From JBKHHU01 sp046539045 (GTDB taxonomy: Bacteria; Planctomycetota; Phycisphaerae; SM23-33), in the NCBI GenBank assembly GCA_046539045.1, contig JBKHHU010000009.1, positions 1 to 37,786 of the forward strand: 37,786 bases of DNA, in the 5' to 3' direction. Made by a program: the position numbers and the translations under genes. The notes beneath the pieces are model-generated. The model ran no database searches and was not told the origin of the DNA. It saw only the letters and a list, made by a program, of their open reading frames with translations. Shown here one piece after another: positions 1 to 7,204 of this stretch; the stretch's first letter is position 1, and every line of letters begins with the position of its first letter.

Positions 1-24
1 TGGTATCCCGCGGCGATCGCCCGG

Positions 25-270
25 TTACATGACCGGGACGACTTCCTGCACCTCGGGTATCTGGGATTTCAGGCGCCGCTCGACGCCCATCTTCAGGGTC
101 ATCGCGGCGCCGGGGCATCCTTGGCAGGCGCCCTGCAGGCGGACGGAGACAACGCCCGATTCTTCATCTACGTTGACCAGCTCGATGTCGCCACCGTCGG
201 CTTGGAGCATCGGGCGGATTTCCTGAATCACGTCATTGACCTGCGCGGTCATCGTCGCTTCTTCGGCCAT
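25..270 (-). CDS. NifU C-terminal-domain (Nfu-type) Fe-S scaffold/carrier protein
   Basis: This 81-residue protein is a stand-alone Nfu domain. Nfu proteins carry or transfer [4Fe-4S] clusters to apo-enzymes in the cytoplasm. The N-terminal half holds the family core (an IRPMLQADGGDIELV segment) and is followed by the C-x2-C cluster motif CQGCP, which binds the cluster between two monomers. The length fits single-domain Nfu proteins; there is no N-terminal scaffold or degenerate HesB domain. The start at 270 is supported by GAGGAA about 7 nt upstream; an internal Met at residue 7 is a weaker alternative. It is transcribed away from nrdJ, and no isc or suf gene is adjacent. IspH and LeuD in this window belong to Fe-S enzyme families, so they are possible clients, but that is only inference. 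Confidence 0.9.
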   Translation of the reverse strand: MAEEATMTAQVNDVIQEIRPMLQADGGDIELVNVDEESGVVSVRLQGACQGCPGAAMTLKMGVERRLKSQIPEVQEVVPVM

Positions 271-325
271 CGGAGGTTCCTCATTTCCGGGGTTTTCACG
301 AGTTTTTCAACGGGTTCTTTCCGTC

Positions 326-353
326 ATTATAGGCTTCCTGTCGGCCTCTACAA
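326..353 (-). promoter_or_regulatory. Candidate promoter of the nfu-like gene
   Basis: On the minus strand a perfect TATAAT (331 to 326) is preceded, after 16 bp, by TTGTAG (353 to 348). The predicted start of transcription lies about 50 nt before the ATG at 270. The -35 match is only partial. Confidence 0.4.
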
Positions 354-600
354 GTCGCATGCCGGAGCGTTTTTCCGTAGCTTTACGTAGCTTCCGAGGG
401 GCAATTTGCGCACGGCAGGAAGCCCCATCGTACTCTGCGCAACGGATAAGCGACTTCGGGCGTTCCCGGAAACCGGAATTCGGCACGTGCCGGCGCTCGC
501 GCGGCCTCGCCAACAGGATGTCCACACCATCGGCCGACACTCCAACAGGTTGCCCACAGGTTGTATAACAGACAGCCATGACCCACAAGGGAATGTGCTA

Positions 601-629
601 TTGACAACCAACCAAGTGACCGGTACACT
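601..629 (+). promoter_or_regulatory. Sigma70-type promoter upstream of nrdJ
   Basis: A perfect TTGACA (601-606) is followed by exactly 17 bp and TACACT (624-629). Transcription would begin near 636, giving a leader of about 340 nt before the nrdJ ATG at 973 with the NrdR-like boxes inside it. A second, weaker promoter (TTGACG 743-748, 18 bp, TACTTT 767-772) would have a box exactly between its -35 and -10. Confidence 0.55.
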
Positions 630-718
630 GTTGTTTGGGTTATGTACGGATTTTTCAGCTGTTGGTAAGTCTTTTTCGATACAGGTAAATCCCGTAGTGG
701 CCGCCGGTTAGCTTGCAT

Positions 719-734
719 GCCCTATATTTTGGCT
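719..734 (+). promoter_or_regulatory. NrdR box 1 (upstream)
   Basis: The core CTATATTTTG (722-731) matches 9 of 10 positions of the NrdR-box core CWATATATWG; the outer flanks match poorly. NrdR is the zinc-finger/ATP-cone repressor of ribonucleotide reductase genes and usually binds two boxes on one face of the helix. This box starts 32 bp before box 2, the usual three-turn spacing. Confidence 0.55.
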
Positions 735-750
735 TTCTGGCCCTTGACGA

Positions 751-766
751 CTACCATATATAGAGT
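751..766 (+). promoter_or_regulatory. NrdR box 2 (downstream)
   Basis: The core CCATATATAG (754-763) matches 9 of 10 positions of CWATATATWG, with partial agreement in the flanks (CTA on the left, AGT on the right). It fills the interval between a possible -35 (TTGACG, 743-748) and -10 (TACTTT, 767-772), a position suited to repression. Confidence 0.6.
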
Positions 767-972
767 TACTTTGTCTTTCGTCATTCGTCAGGGAAGGGAC
801 CACTTCAGTGACAATCGCCGGATTCTGCTGCGGCCGGGGTTTTTCAGCCCGAGCCCAGGCAAGTCGATGTGGCGGTTGAGGCGGCAGGGTAGTTTCAGTG
901 TAAGTTGTTGCGCCTGCTTTACTTCCCGACGAAATGTTGCACGACAGTCTTTTGCGTTACAGGAGCGCGTTC

Positions 973-3900
973 ATGGCGGCGTATGAATCGACTCATCCCG
1001 AGGACTCCTCGAACTCGGCTCACAGCGAAACTACCGACCGTTCCGCCAAGGACGGTCTTCAGGTAACCCCCACCTTTGCTACTCCGCAAGTCCATCCATT
1101 TGATGAGCTTACGTGGGAGCAACGGTCGGCGAAGATCGCCGACGGCAAGGGCAACACCATTTTCGAGCAGGAAGATGTCGAGGTCCCGTCCGGCTGGAGC
1201 CAGCTGGCGACTAACGTCGTTGTCAGCAAGTACTTCTATGGAGAGAAAGGCACCAGCGAGCGGGAGCATTCGGTCAAGCAGTTGGTCCATCGCGTAACGC
1301 GGACCATCGCCGATCGCGGTAAGGCCGACGGCGTGTTCGCCTCCGACGAGGACGCCGAGAATTTCTATCGCGACCTGACCTGGCTGTGCGTAAACCAATA
1401 CGCGGCCTTCAATTCCCCCGTCTGGTTCAACGTCGGGCTGTGGGATGTCAACGGGGTCAAGGGCTCCGAAGGCAACTTCCACTGGGACGAAGAGTCACAG
1501 TCGGCCGTCCGCACCAAAAACAACTATAGATACCCGCAGGCCTCTGCGTGCTTCATCCAAGGCGTCGAAGACAACATGGAAGACATCATGCGTCTTGCGA
1601 CGTCCGAGGCGATGCTCTTCAAGTACGGATCGGGCACGGGTTCGGACCTGTCGACGCTCCGCAGCTCTCGCGAGAAGCTCTCCGGCGGCGGAACTCCTTC
1701 GGGGCCAATGAGTTTCATGCGGGTGTACGACCAGATCGCCGGTGTGATCAAGTCCGGTGGCAAAACCCGCCGCGCCGCAAAGATGCAGTCGCTCCGGGTG
1801 ACTCATCCGGACATCAAGGAATTCATCAGCTGCAAGCTGGAAGAAGAGAAGAAGGCTTGGGCGCTGATCGAGCAGGGCTACGACGGCTCGTTCGGTGGGG
1901 AGGCGTATTCCTCTGTGATGTTCCAGAACGCCAACACCTCCGTCCGTGTCACCGACGATTTCATGCAGGCCGTCGAAGACGATGACGACTGGCAGACCTA
2001 CGAGGTCACCACCGGCAACCCCTCCGAGAAATACAAGGCACGCGAGCTTCTGGAGCTCATGGCCGAGGGCACGCACGTCTGCGGCGACCCGGGCGTTCAG
2101 TACCACACCACGATCAACAAGTGGCACACCTGCAAGGCCAGCGGCGAGATCAACGCCTCCAATCCCTGCAGCGAGTACATGTTCCTGAACGACTCGGCCT
2201 GCAACCTCGCCAGCCTGAATCTGATGAAGTTCCGCAATCCGGACGGTTCTTTCCAGGTCGAGCGCTTCCGCCGGGCGGTTCGCCTGTTGATCATCGCCCA
2301 GGAAATCCTGGTCGACAACGCCAGCTATCCCACCGCCCGCATCACCAAGAATTCGCACGACTACCGGCCGCTGGGACTGGGCTATGCCAACATCGGCGCC
2401 CTGATCATGTCCCTTGGCCTGCCGTACGACGGCGATGCCGGCAGGGCCGTAGCCGCGGGGATTACCTCGATCCTGACCGGAAGTGCCTACGCGACCAGCG
2501 CCGAGCTGGCCAGCCGGGTCGGCACCTTCCCGCAATACTATAAAAACCGCAGCAGCATGCTCGACGTGATCGACATGCACCGCGACGCTGTCAACCATAT
2601 CGACTCCGAACTCTGCCCGGACAATATTCTTAACGCCGCTGCCGCCAGTTGGATCGAGGCCAAGCAGGCCGGCGAGCAATTCGGCTACCGCAACTCGCAG
2701 GTCAGCGTGCTTGCCCCAACCGGTACGATCGGTTTCATGATGGATTGCGATACGACCGGTATCGAACCGGACATCGCCCTGGTCAAGTACAAGCAGCTGT
2801 CCGGCGGCGGGATGTTCAAGATCGTCAACCGCACGGTCGCCATGGCCCTGAACCAGCTCGGCTATGAGAAGAATCAGGTCGACGAGATCATCGAATACAT
2901 CGACCAGAACGACACGATCGAAGGCGCGCCGCACCTGAAGGACGAGCACCTGCCCGTCTTCGACTGTGCCTTCCGCCCTGCCAGCGGCACACGCAGCATC
3001 AGCTACATGGGCCACATCCGGATGATGTCTGCCGTCCAGCCGTTCCTGTCCGGGGCAATCTCCAAGACCGTCAACATGCCCAATGAAGCAACCGTCGAGG
3101 AGATCATGAAGGTCTACCAGGACGGCTGGAAACTCGGCCTGAAAGCCGTGGCGATCTATCGCGACGGATCCAAGCGAACCCAGCCGCTGAATACCTCCAA
3201 TCAGGAAGCAAAGATCGACGAGAACGTCGCCAAGGAAATCAGCCTGGAAGAGGCCACTGAGGACCTGGTACACATCACGCGGGACGAGTTCGACGAAGCA
3301 AAGAACACGCCGCACCGCCGCCGCCTGCCGGCAACCCGCCCGTCGATCACCCACAAGTTCGACGTAGCCGGGCACGAAGGCTACCTCAACGTCGGCCTGT
3401 ACGAGAACGGACAGCCCGGCGAGCTGTTCATCACGATGGCCAAGGAAGGTTCGACCGTTGGCGGGCTCATGGACGCCTTCGCCACGGCGATCAGCCTGTG
3501 CCTGCAGTACGGGGTTCCGCTGGAATCGCTGGTCAAGAAGTTCACGCATCAGCGTTTCGAGCCTGCCGGGATGACCGGTAACCGCGAGATCCCATTCGCC
3601 AAAAGCATCGTGGACTACATCTTCCGCTGGATGGGCCTGACGTTCCTGGAGGAGTTCCGCCAGAAGCATGGACTCAAGCGATCGGGCGGAAGCAGCGATT
3701 CGGACGAATCCAGAACCAGCGGCAACAAATCAACGAAGGCAGCGCCCGAGGCTGTCACGGATGACAATGAACCCTCGGAAACTGGTCGCGTCGATCAGGC
3801 CTCGGACAAGGAAGTCTCGAGGCCTGGCGACGCACTTAAAGCCCAGGCGGGCAATTACGTCCGCTCCGGGGCAGAGAGCAAGCAGAAGCAGGCCATGCTC

Positions 3901-4092
3901 AGCGCCGTCGCCGTCAAAGACGACCCGCTGCAGCGACGGATGAAACCTGCCCCCAAGACCGACGCGATGGAAGAGCAGTTCTCCCACTTCCAGGAAGATG
4001 CGCCCGCCTGCGACACCTGCGGGTCGATCACCGTCCGAAACGGAAACTGCTACAAGTGCTTCAACTGCGGTTCCTCGCTGGGATGCAGCTGA
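973..4092 (+). CDS. nrdJ: Adenosylcobalamin-dependent (class II) ribonucleoside-diphosphate reductase
   Basis: NrdJ reduces ribonucleotides to deoxyribonucleotides using a thiyl radical generated from coenzyme B12, so it needs neither oxygen nor a second subunit. The 1039-residue chain shows the family landmarks: a redox Cys in QASACFIQ (C193), the active-site NPCSE (N397, C399, E401), the PTGTIGF phosphate loop near 582, and a C-terminal tail with CDTC...CYKCFNC (zinc-ribbon-like), where re-reducing cysteines normally lie. A long charged, Ser/Glu/Lys-rich linker (about residues 905-1000) joins the catalytic part to the tail. I chose ATG 973 because AGGAG lies 7 nt upstream; the frame also opens at 934 without a good site. 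Two upstream NrdR-like boxes suggest repression when dATP is plentiful. No class I or III reductase gene is seen nearby. Confidence 0.96.
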   Translation: MAAYESTHPEDSSNSAHSETTDRSAKDGLQVTPTFATPQVHPFDELTWEQRSAKIADGKGNTIFEQEDVEVPSGWSQLATNVVVSKYFYGEKGTSEREHSVKQLVHRVTRTIADRGKADGVFASDEDAENFYRDLTWLCVNQYAAFNSPVWFNVGLWDVNGVKGSEGNFHWDEESQSAVRTKNNYRYPQASACFIQGVEDNMEDIMRLATSEAMLFKYGSGTGSDLSTLRSSREKLSGGGTPSGPMSFMRVYDQIAGVIKSGGKTRRAAKMQSLRVTHPDIKEFISCKLEEEKKAWALIEQGYDGSFGGEAYSSVMFQNANTSVRVTDDFMQAVEDDDDWQTYEVTTGNPSEKYKARELLELMAEGTHVCGDPGVQYHTTINKWHTCKASGEINASNPCSEYMFLNDSACNLASLNLMKFRNPDGSFQVERFRRAVRLLIIAQEILVDNASYPTARITKNSHDYRPLGLGYANIGALIMSLGLPYDGDAGRAVAAGITSILTGSAYATSAELASRVGTFPQYYKNRSSMLDVIDMHRDAVNHIDSELCPDNILNAAAASWIEAKQAGEQFGYRNSQVSVLAPTGTIGFMMDCDTTGIEPDIALVKYKQLSGGGMFKIVNRTVAMALNQLGYEKNQVDEIIEYIDQNDTIEGAPHLKDEHLPVFDCAFRPASGTRSISYMGHIRMMSAVQPFLSGAISKTVNMPNEATVEEIMKVYQDGWKLGLKAVAIYRDGSKRTQPLNTSNQEAKIDENVAKEISLEEATEDLVHITRDEFDEAKNTPHRRRLPATRPSITHKFDVAGHEGYLNVGLYENGQPGELFITMAKEGSTVGGLMDAFATAISLCLQYGVPLESLVKKFTHQRFEPAGMTGNREIPFAKSIVDYIFRWMGLTFLEEFRQKHGLKRSGGSSDSDESRTSGNKSTKAAPEAVTDDNEPSETGRVDQASDKEVSRPGDALKAQAGNYVRSGAESKQKQAMLSAVAVKDDPLQRRMKPAPKTDAMEEQFSHFQEDAPACDTCGSITVRNGNCYKCFNCGSSLGCS

Positions 4093-4131
4093 GAAGTTCT
4101 GAATCCGCGAATTTGCGAAGCTGACGATCAA

Positions 4132-4338
4132 CGAAAGCAGGACGCTTTCGACACCAGAGCCCGGTGAGCACGGATGAACAGGCTAGGCTGGATGGACCCA
4201 GCCGTCACGATGGATCGTGAGGGAGTATCGTGCTATCGACTCATGGATGGACGTCGACTTCAAGGGATGAACCACGGCTGGAACGTAGCCCGATACCCCA
4301 GGCGGCGCCGGCGATCTGTCGGCGTCGCCTGTTCTTTT
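4132..4338 (+). ncRNA. Candidate structured RNA / structured 3' UTR ending in an intrinsic terminator
   Basis: Downstream of nrdJ almost every base can be placed in a helix: CGAAAGC/GCTTTCG (4132-4138 with 4144-4150), GGCTGG/CCAGCC (4186-4191 with 4198-4203), TCACGAT/ATCGTGA (4205-4211 with 4214-4220), and then a three-way junction. Its outer helix is 4221-4230 with 4291-4299 (nine pairs, A4224 bulged). It encloses hairpins TCGAC/GTCGA (4236-4240 with 4253-4257) and GGCT/AGCC (4276-4279 with 4287-4290). The terminator helix begins at the next base, 4300. I see no clear promoter just before it, so it may be the processed end of the nrdJ transcript. I do not recognise it as a known riboswitch class. 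Confidence 0.45.
4300..4338 (+). terminator. Intrinsic terminator after nrdJ / structured RNA
   Basis: An 11-bp GC-rich stem (4300-4310 with 4320-4330, one G-U pair) with a 9-nt loop is followed directly by GTTCTTTT. The T-run is on the plus strand only, so it terminates rightward transcription. Confidence 0.75.
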
Positions 4339-4635
4339 GCGCCAAACCGGTTCGCCTGCCGCAAATTCCCGTCTCCGCAGTGTCCATACACGATGGGCCG
4401 GAATCGGGATTTCTGCCTCCGGATGGCTGGACCGGATCCCCGTCAGGTGCCCCGTGGCGGGATGACCTGAAACCCTCGGAAGCATTGCACGCAGCGCGCG
4501 AGAGACCTTGGCTTGCCGACTGCAACCGACGCGCCGAAAAGCCCTACTGGACCGGTCGACGGGCCGATCTGGTACCGGCCAGACAGGCCGTCCCGAGCCA
4601 GGCCGGCGGGCGACTGGGACAAGTGCTCCCGGCTT
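4339..4635. other. Non-coding stretch with further hairpins
   Basis: No reading frame here looks like a protein. Two hairpins stand out: TCAGGT/ACCTGA (4443-4448 with 4465-4470) with an inner CCCG/CGGG, and a bulged rod at 4558-4592 built from GAC-GGCC/GGCC-GTC and TCTGG/CCAGA. No promoter or terminator is evident, so I cannot say whether it is transcribed on its own. Confidence 0.35.
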
Positions 4636-4664
4636 TTGGGAACAACCCCCCCAGCCAATATAAT
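4636..4664 (+). promoter_or_regulatory. Promoter of the C-rich-loop RNA
   Basis: TTGGGA (4636-4641), 17 bp, then a perfect TATAAT (4659-4664). The start of transcription is predicted near 4671, where the hairpin series begins. Confidence 0.6.
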
Positions 4665-4670
4665 AGACAA

Positions 4671-4870
4671 GTCCGCTGCACCCCTTGAAGGCGCAGGTCT
4701 CCCTCCGCCTGCGCTGTACGGAGTGCAGCTTTCCGGGGCGATGCCTGGGTCTCCCTCCGCCTGGGTGTCGTCCCTTTCTACGCGCCGGTCTTCCGGCTGC
4801 AGGCCCCACCTGTAGTCCGGCTCGGTGGCCCAGGGCGAGAACGCCTCTTGTAGGCTGTTGGTGCCTCTCT
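4671..4870 (+). ncRNA. Candidate small RNA with duplicated anti-Shine-Dalgarno-like hairpin loops
   Basis: A 16-nt sequence, GGTCTCCCTCCGCCTG, occurs at 4696-4711 and again at 4748-4763, each time at a hairpin tip. Hairpin 1 has a perfect 7-bp inner stem (4691-4697 with 4708-4714) inside an outer 7-bp stem (4675-4681 with 4723-4729). Hairpin 2 pairs 4735-4746 with 4763-4774 (12 pairs including G-U). Further hairpins follow: GCCGG-TCTT-CCGGC, CTGCAGG/CCTGTAG, GGCG-AGAA-CGCC. The exposed CUCCCUCC is complementary to purine-rich ribosome-binding sites. It has its own promoter, and the next gene has another at 4876-4904, so it need not be a leader. The 3' end is not defined by a clear terminator. 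A minus-strand open frame here (TTG start at 4916) is a weak alternative. Confidence 0.45.
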
Positions 4871-4875
4871 TTCCA

Positions 4876-4904
4876 TTGACAGGCCGCGACACCTTGGTGA
4901 TAGT
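4876..4904 (+). promoter_or_regulatory. Promoter of the membrane-protein gene at 4946
   Basis: A perfect TTGACA (4876-4881), 17 bp, then GATAGT (4899-4904, four of six). The predicted start near 4911 gives a leader of about 35 nt. Confidence 0.5.
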
Positions 4905-4945
4905 AGGCGGTGGCAAGGCCTCTCATGCTTCGGGAAAGGAATCCC

Positions 4946-5737
4946 ATGTTCTTCATAGCGCAGACCGATGGAGCAGAACTGATGCAGATGTTCACCACGG
5001 CTGAGGCTCTCGGGGCTCTGGGAGCCATCATCGCCGGCCTGCTCTACCTGACGTTGGGATACCCGTTGTATCGGTTCAACACCACGCTGTTCGGAGCGTA
5101 TGCGGGAATCTTCCTCGGGTTGCTCTTGGCCGACTACGTCCGCGACGGATCTCCCAGCGGGCTGGACCAGTTCGTCGCGAGCTTCGGCTGTCTGGTCATC
5201 GGGGCATTGATGGGATGGTTTCTGCACCGGATGATTTTCGCGATCCTCAGCTTCGCTGCTGTCTTCCTCCTGATCCTGGCGATTCTCCTTCCCGGGGCGG
5301 ATGTCAGTCCTGTGGGCCGCCTGCAGGACGGAGACGTTGGCATCGGGCTGCTCGTTCTGGCATTGCTGGGGGGTGTGATATCCGGAGGAATCGCGTTTGT
5401 GCACACCCAGAAGCTCGTTGCGGGGCTGACGGCTCTGGGAGGTGCCATTGTCGTGGTAAATTCCTCCTCGCTCCTGATCTCCGGTGGAACGGTTTCGGCC
5501 TTCGGTGCCCCGGAAGGGCTCGGATGGGTGGTGCTGGTTCTGTGGGCGGTCATTCTCGGACTGGCCGGGACGGGATTCTTCCTGCAGAACTGGCTGGCGA
5601 GGGCATTGCGGACCAGGCTCACGCCCGAAGAAGCCGACGGCAAAGGCTCCCGCACACGCAAAGGCCCGCCCAAGCGGTCAATCGGGAGCCACAACACCGT
5701 CTCCAAGGGCAGAAAAGTCGGCCGGGCCAAAGGCTAG
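4946..5737 (+). CDS. Polytopic membrane protein, TMEM198/DUF4203-like
   Basis: A 263-residue integral membrane protein with about seven hydrophobic segments, starting with one near residues 20-40, separated by short glycine-rich turns. The alternation of small residues (Gly, Ala) in helices and the two-half layout resemble the TM7S3/TMEM198-like (DUF4203) domain, whose function in bacteria is unknown. The C-terminal 45 residues are strongly basic (Lys, Arg, Gly) and probably cytoplasmic. ATG 4946 is preferred because GGAAAGGA sits 6 nt upstream; a GTG at 4910 in the same frame would overlap the promoter start. Its nearest upstream element is the candidate RNA. Family assignment is tentative. 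Confidence 0.75.
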   Translation: MFFIAQTDGAELMQMFTTAEALGALGAIIAGLLYLTLGYPLYRFNTTLFGAYAGIFLGLLLADYVRDGSPSGLDQFVASFGCLVIGALMGWFLHRMIFAILSFAAVFLLILAILLPGADVSPVGRLQDGDVGIGLLVLALLGGVISGGIAFVHTQKLVAGLTALGGAIVVVNSSSLLISGGTVSAFGAPEGLGWVVLVLWAVILGLAGTGFFLQNWLARALRTRLTPEEADGKGSRTRKGPPKRSIGSHNTVSKGRKVGRAKG

Positions 5738-5788
5738 CGCTTCGAGGTCACCCGGGCGGATCCTCCCCCGACGAACCGATCGGGACGC

Positions 5789-5817
5789 TTGGCGTTGCTG
5801 ATTTCCGGTGGTACAAT
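5789..5817 (+). promoter_or_regulatory. Promoter of leuD
   Basis: TTGGCG (5789-5794), 17 bp, TACAAT (5812-5817). The predicted start near 5824 leaves about a 98-nt leader before the leuD ATG. No leucine-rich leader peptide was seen. Confidence 0.5.
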
Positions 5818-5921
5818 GCCCCGCCTATACTGACAAAGACAGACCGGCCGGTAGCCTTGGACCAGACTGCCGGACCAGCACAGCCTGTAAAAGGACCTCC
5901 TGCATTCGAGAGGCGATAGAG

Positions 5922-6479
5922 ATGGAAACGAAAATCAGCGGAAAAGCGTATGTCGTCGGCGACAACATCGATACCGATCAGATCATCCCGGCAGAGTATC
6001 TCAGCTACAACCCAGCCAACGAGGAAGAGCGGAAGTACTTCGGGATGTATTCGATGAGTGGCGTGCCGCTGGAAGAATCCGGGCTGCCACAGGGCAATGT
6101 GCGATTCGTGGATGAAGGCAAGTTCGAGACCGACTTCGCGGTGATCATCGGCGGGCGGAACTTCGGTTGCGGCTCCAGCCGCGAGCATGCCCCGCTGTCG
6201 ATCGCCGAAGCCGGCTGCCGGCTCGTCATCGCCGAGAGCTACGCCCGCATCTTCTATCGCAACAGCATCAACGGCGGGTATCTCGTTCCCATCACCTCCA
6301 AGGAGCGGCTGATCGAATCGGTCAAGACCGGCGACGAGGTGGAAGTGGACCTGGAAAACCACACGTTCAAGAACGTCACCCGGGGCACCGAAAGCAAACT
6401 CATCCCGATGGGCGACGTGGCCGAGATCGTCGAAGCCGGTGGGGTGTTCGAATACGCCCGGCACAAGGGAATGCTGTAA
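5922..6479 (+). CDS. leuD: 3-isopropylmalate dehydratase small subunit
   Basis: LeuD is the swivelling-domain subunit of isopropylmalate isomerase, which with the Fe-S subunit LeuC converts 2- to 3-isopropylmalate in leucine synthesis. At 185 residues it is the short, archaeal/anaerobe-type LeuD (LeuD2/HacB group). NIDTDQIIP lies at residues 15-23 and GRNFGCGSSREHAP at 78-91, the two hallmark substrate-binding loops. ATG 5922 is supported by GAGAGG 8 nt upstream; the frame continues open to 5808 without a site. LeuC is not in this window, so the partner is encoded elsewhere. Because short LeuD proteins also serve homoaconitase or dimethylmalate hydratase, the exact substrate is likely but not certain. 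Confidence 0.92.
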   Translation: METKISGKAYVVGDNIDTDQIIPAEYLSYNPANEEERKYFGMYSMSGVPLEESGLPQGNVRFVDEGKFETDFAVIIGGRNFGCGSSREHAPLSIAEAGCRLVIAESYARIFYRNSINGGYLVPITSKERLIESVKTGDEVEVDLENHTFKNVTRGTESKLIPMGDVAEIVEAGGVFEYARHKGML

Positions 6480-6513
6480 AGAGCCCCCGGATCCCCGGTG
6501 CGTGCGGGAACCT

Positions 6514-6819
6514 ATGAAGAACGTCGACCAACTCAGGCTTCGCCAGGAAGCGGAGGGCACGCTGCTTCCGGTCAAGGCAGTGCCCGGTTCCAGCAGGGAC
6601 AAAATCGCCGGCGTGCTCGGCGATGCGCTGAAGGTCACCACCTCCGCCGCTCCCGAGAACGGAAAGGCGAATAAAGCCATCGCCCGGACGCTCGCCAAGG
6701 CGCTGGAACTGGGAAAACGGGATGTCGAGATCGCTGCCGGTGCGACCAGTCCTCAAAAGGAGTTCCTGGTGCGGGGCCTGTCGGCCGGGCAGCTTCGACA
6801 AACCATCGGAGAGTTGTGA
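6514..6819 (+). CDS. DUF167 (YggU family) protein
   Basis: A 101-residue protein of the DUF167/YggU family. It shows the typical core: V-K-A-V-P-G-S-S-R-D near residue 20, then APENGKANKAI near residue 50, and a central alpha/beta fold. The family is widespread in bacteria, archaea and eukaryotes but has no established biochemical role. The gene begins 34 bp after leuD and ends one base before the next start at 6821, so leuD, this gene and the following two probably share a transcript. ATG 6514 has only a weak ribosome-binding site; the frame extends upstream into leuD, which is unlikely to be used. Confidence 0.88.
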   Translation: MKNVDQLRLRQEAEGTLLPVKAVPGSSRDKIAGVLGDALKVTTSAAPENGKANKAIARTLAKALELGKRDVEIAAGATSPQKEFLVRGLSAGQLRQTIGEL

Positions 6820-6820
6820 G

Positions 6821-7186
6821 ATGAGTCGCGAGTTGATACTGCTCCCGCTGCTGGCCTTGTGCCTGTTCGGGTGCTCGCTCGGGGACGAGCGGGACGAAGG
6901 GGATTTTAGGGACGACGCTGCACGCGCCCAATTCGTCCAGCAATACTGCCCTGCGCGAGTTCCAACAGGGACCACCGGTTTTGACTTCAGATACCGGGCG
7001 TTCCAAGATTATCATCTGAAAGGTACGTTCATTCTCCCGGAGGGCACTGTGGATGAATTCCGCAGCGATCTCGGGCTGGAGGCCGGGCAGAATGACTACG
7101 AAGACGAGAATCCGGGCAGCAAGGTCTGCCGCATCAGGATCGACGCGCCCACCCGCACGGTGCACATCGAAGCTTTCAGCATGTAA
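6821..7186 (+). CDS. Predicted lipoprotein, function unknown
   Basis: A 121-residue protein with a short lipoprotein signal: basic start, hydrophobic LILLPLLALCLF, and lipobox L-F-G-C with the lipidated Cys at 18. The mature part is acidic at first (GDERDEGDFRDD) and then a compact alpha/beta-like domain ending in a pair of strands. Two further Cys (in QYCPA and KVCRI) could form a disulfide outside the cytoplasm. I do not recognise a family. It starts one base after the DUF167 stop and is followed 18 bp later by a membrane protein, suggesting translational coupling in one operon. Confidence 0.75.
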   Translation: MSRELILLPLLALCLFGCSLGDERDEGDFRDDAARAQFVQQYCPARVPTGTTGFDFRYRAFQDYHLKGTFILPEGTVDEFRSDLGLEAGQNDYEDENPGSKVCRIRIDAPTRTVHIEAFSM

Positions 7187-7204
7187 TCGGAAGGACTGAC
7201 GACG

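Larger units (their letters stand above)
271..972. other. 702-bp intergenic control region between nfu-like gene and nrdJ
   Basis: No open frame here has a convincing protein. The left part (271-360) holds the nfu promoter. The middle part has the strong plus-strand promoter at 601-629 and the two NrdR-like boxes at 719-766. The rest (about 770-972) would be 5' leader of nrdJ. It has small hairpin possibilities, for example CCGG repeated around 823-838 followed by GGTTTTT, which could be an attenuator but is weak. I looked for a cobalamin riboswitch B12 box and did not find one. Confidence 0.6.

Noticed and set aside
548..576. DnaA-box-like sequences (TTGCCCACA, and TTATACAAC on the minus strand)
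   Set aside because: Each has two mismatches to TTATNCACA and lies far from dnaA; insufficient without skew data.
840..870. Possible cobalamin riboswitch B12 box upstream of nrdJ
   Set aside because: The AGCCCGAGCCCAGGC stretch does not fit the B12-box consensus, and a B12-dependent enzyme would not be expected to be shut off by B12.
1495..3669. 724-codon open frame antisense to nrdJ
   Set aside because: A shadow of the GC-rich nrdJ codons on the other strand; NrdJ motifs are intact on the plus strand.
4443..4916. Minus-strand open frame of about 157 codons (TTG start)
   Set aside because: Its first half has moderately coding-like codons, but it lacks a good start and family match, and it overlaps stem-loops and promoters read from the plus strand.
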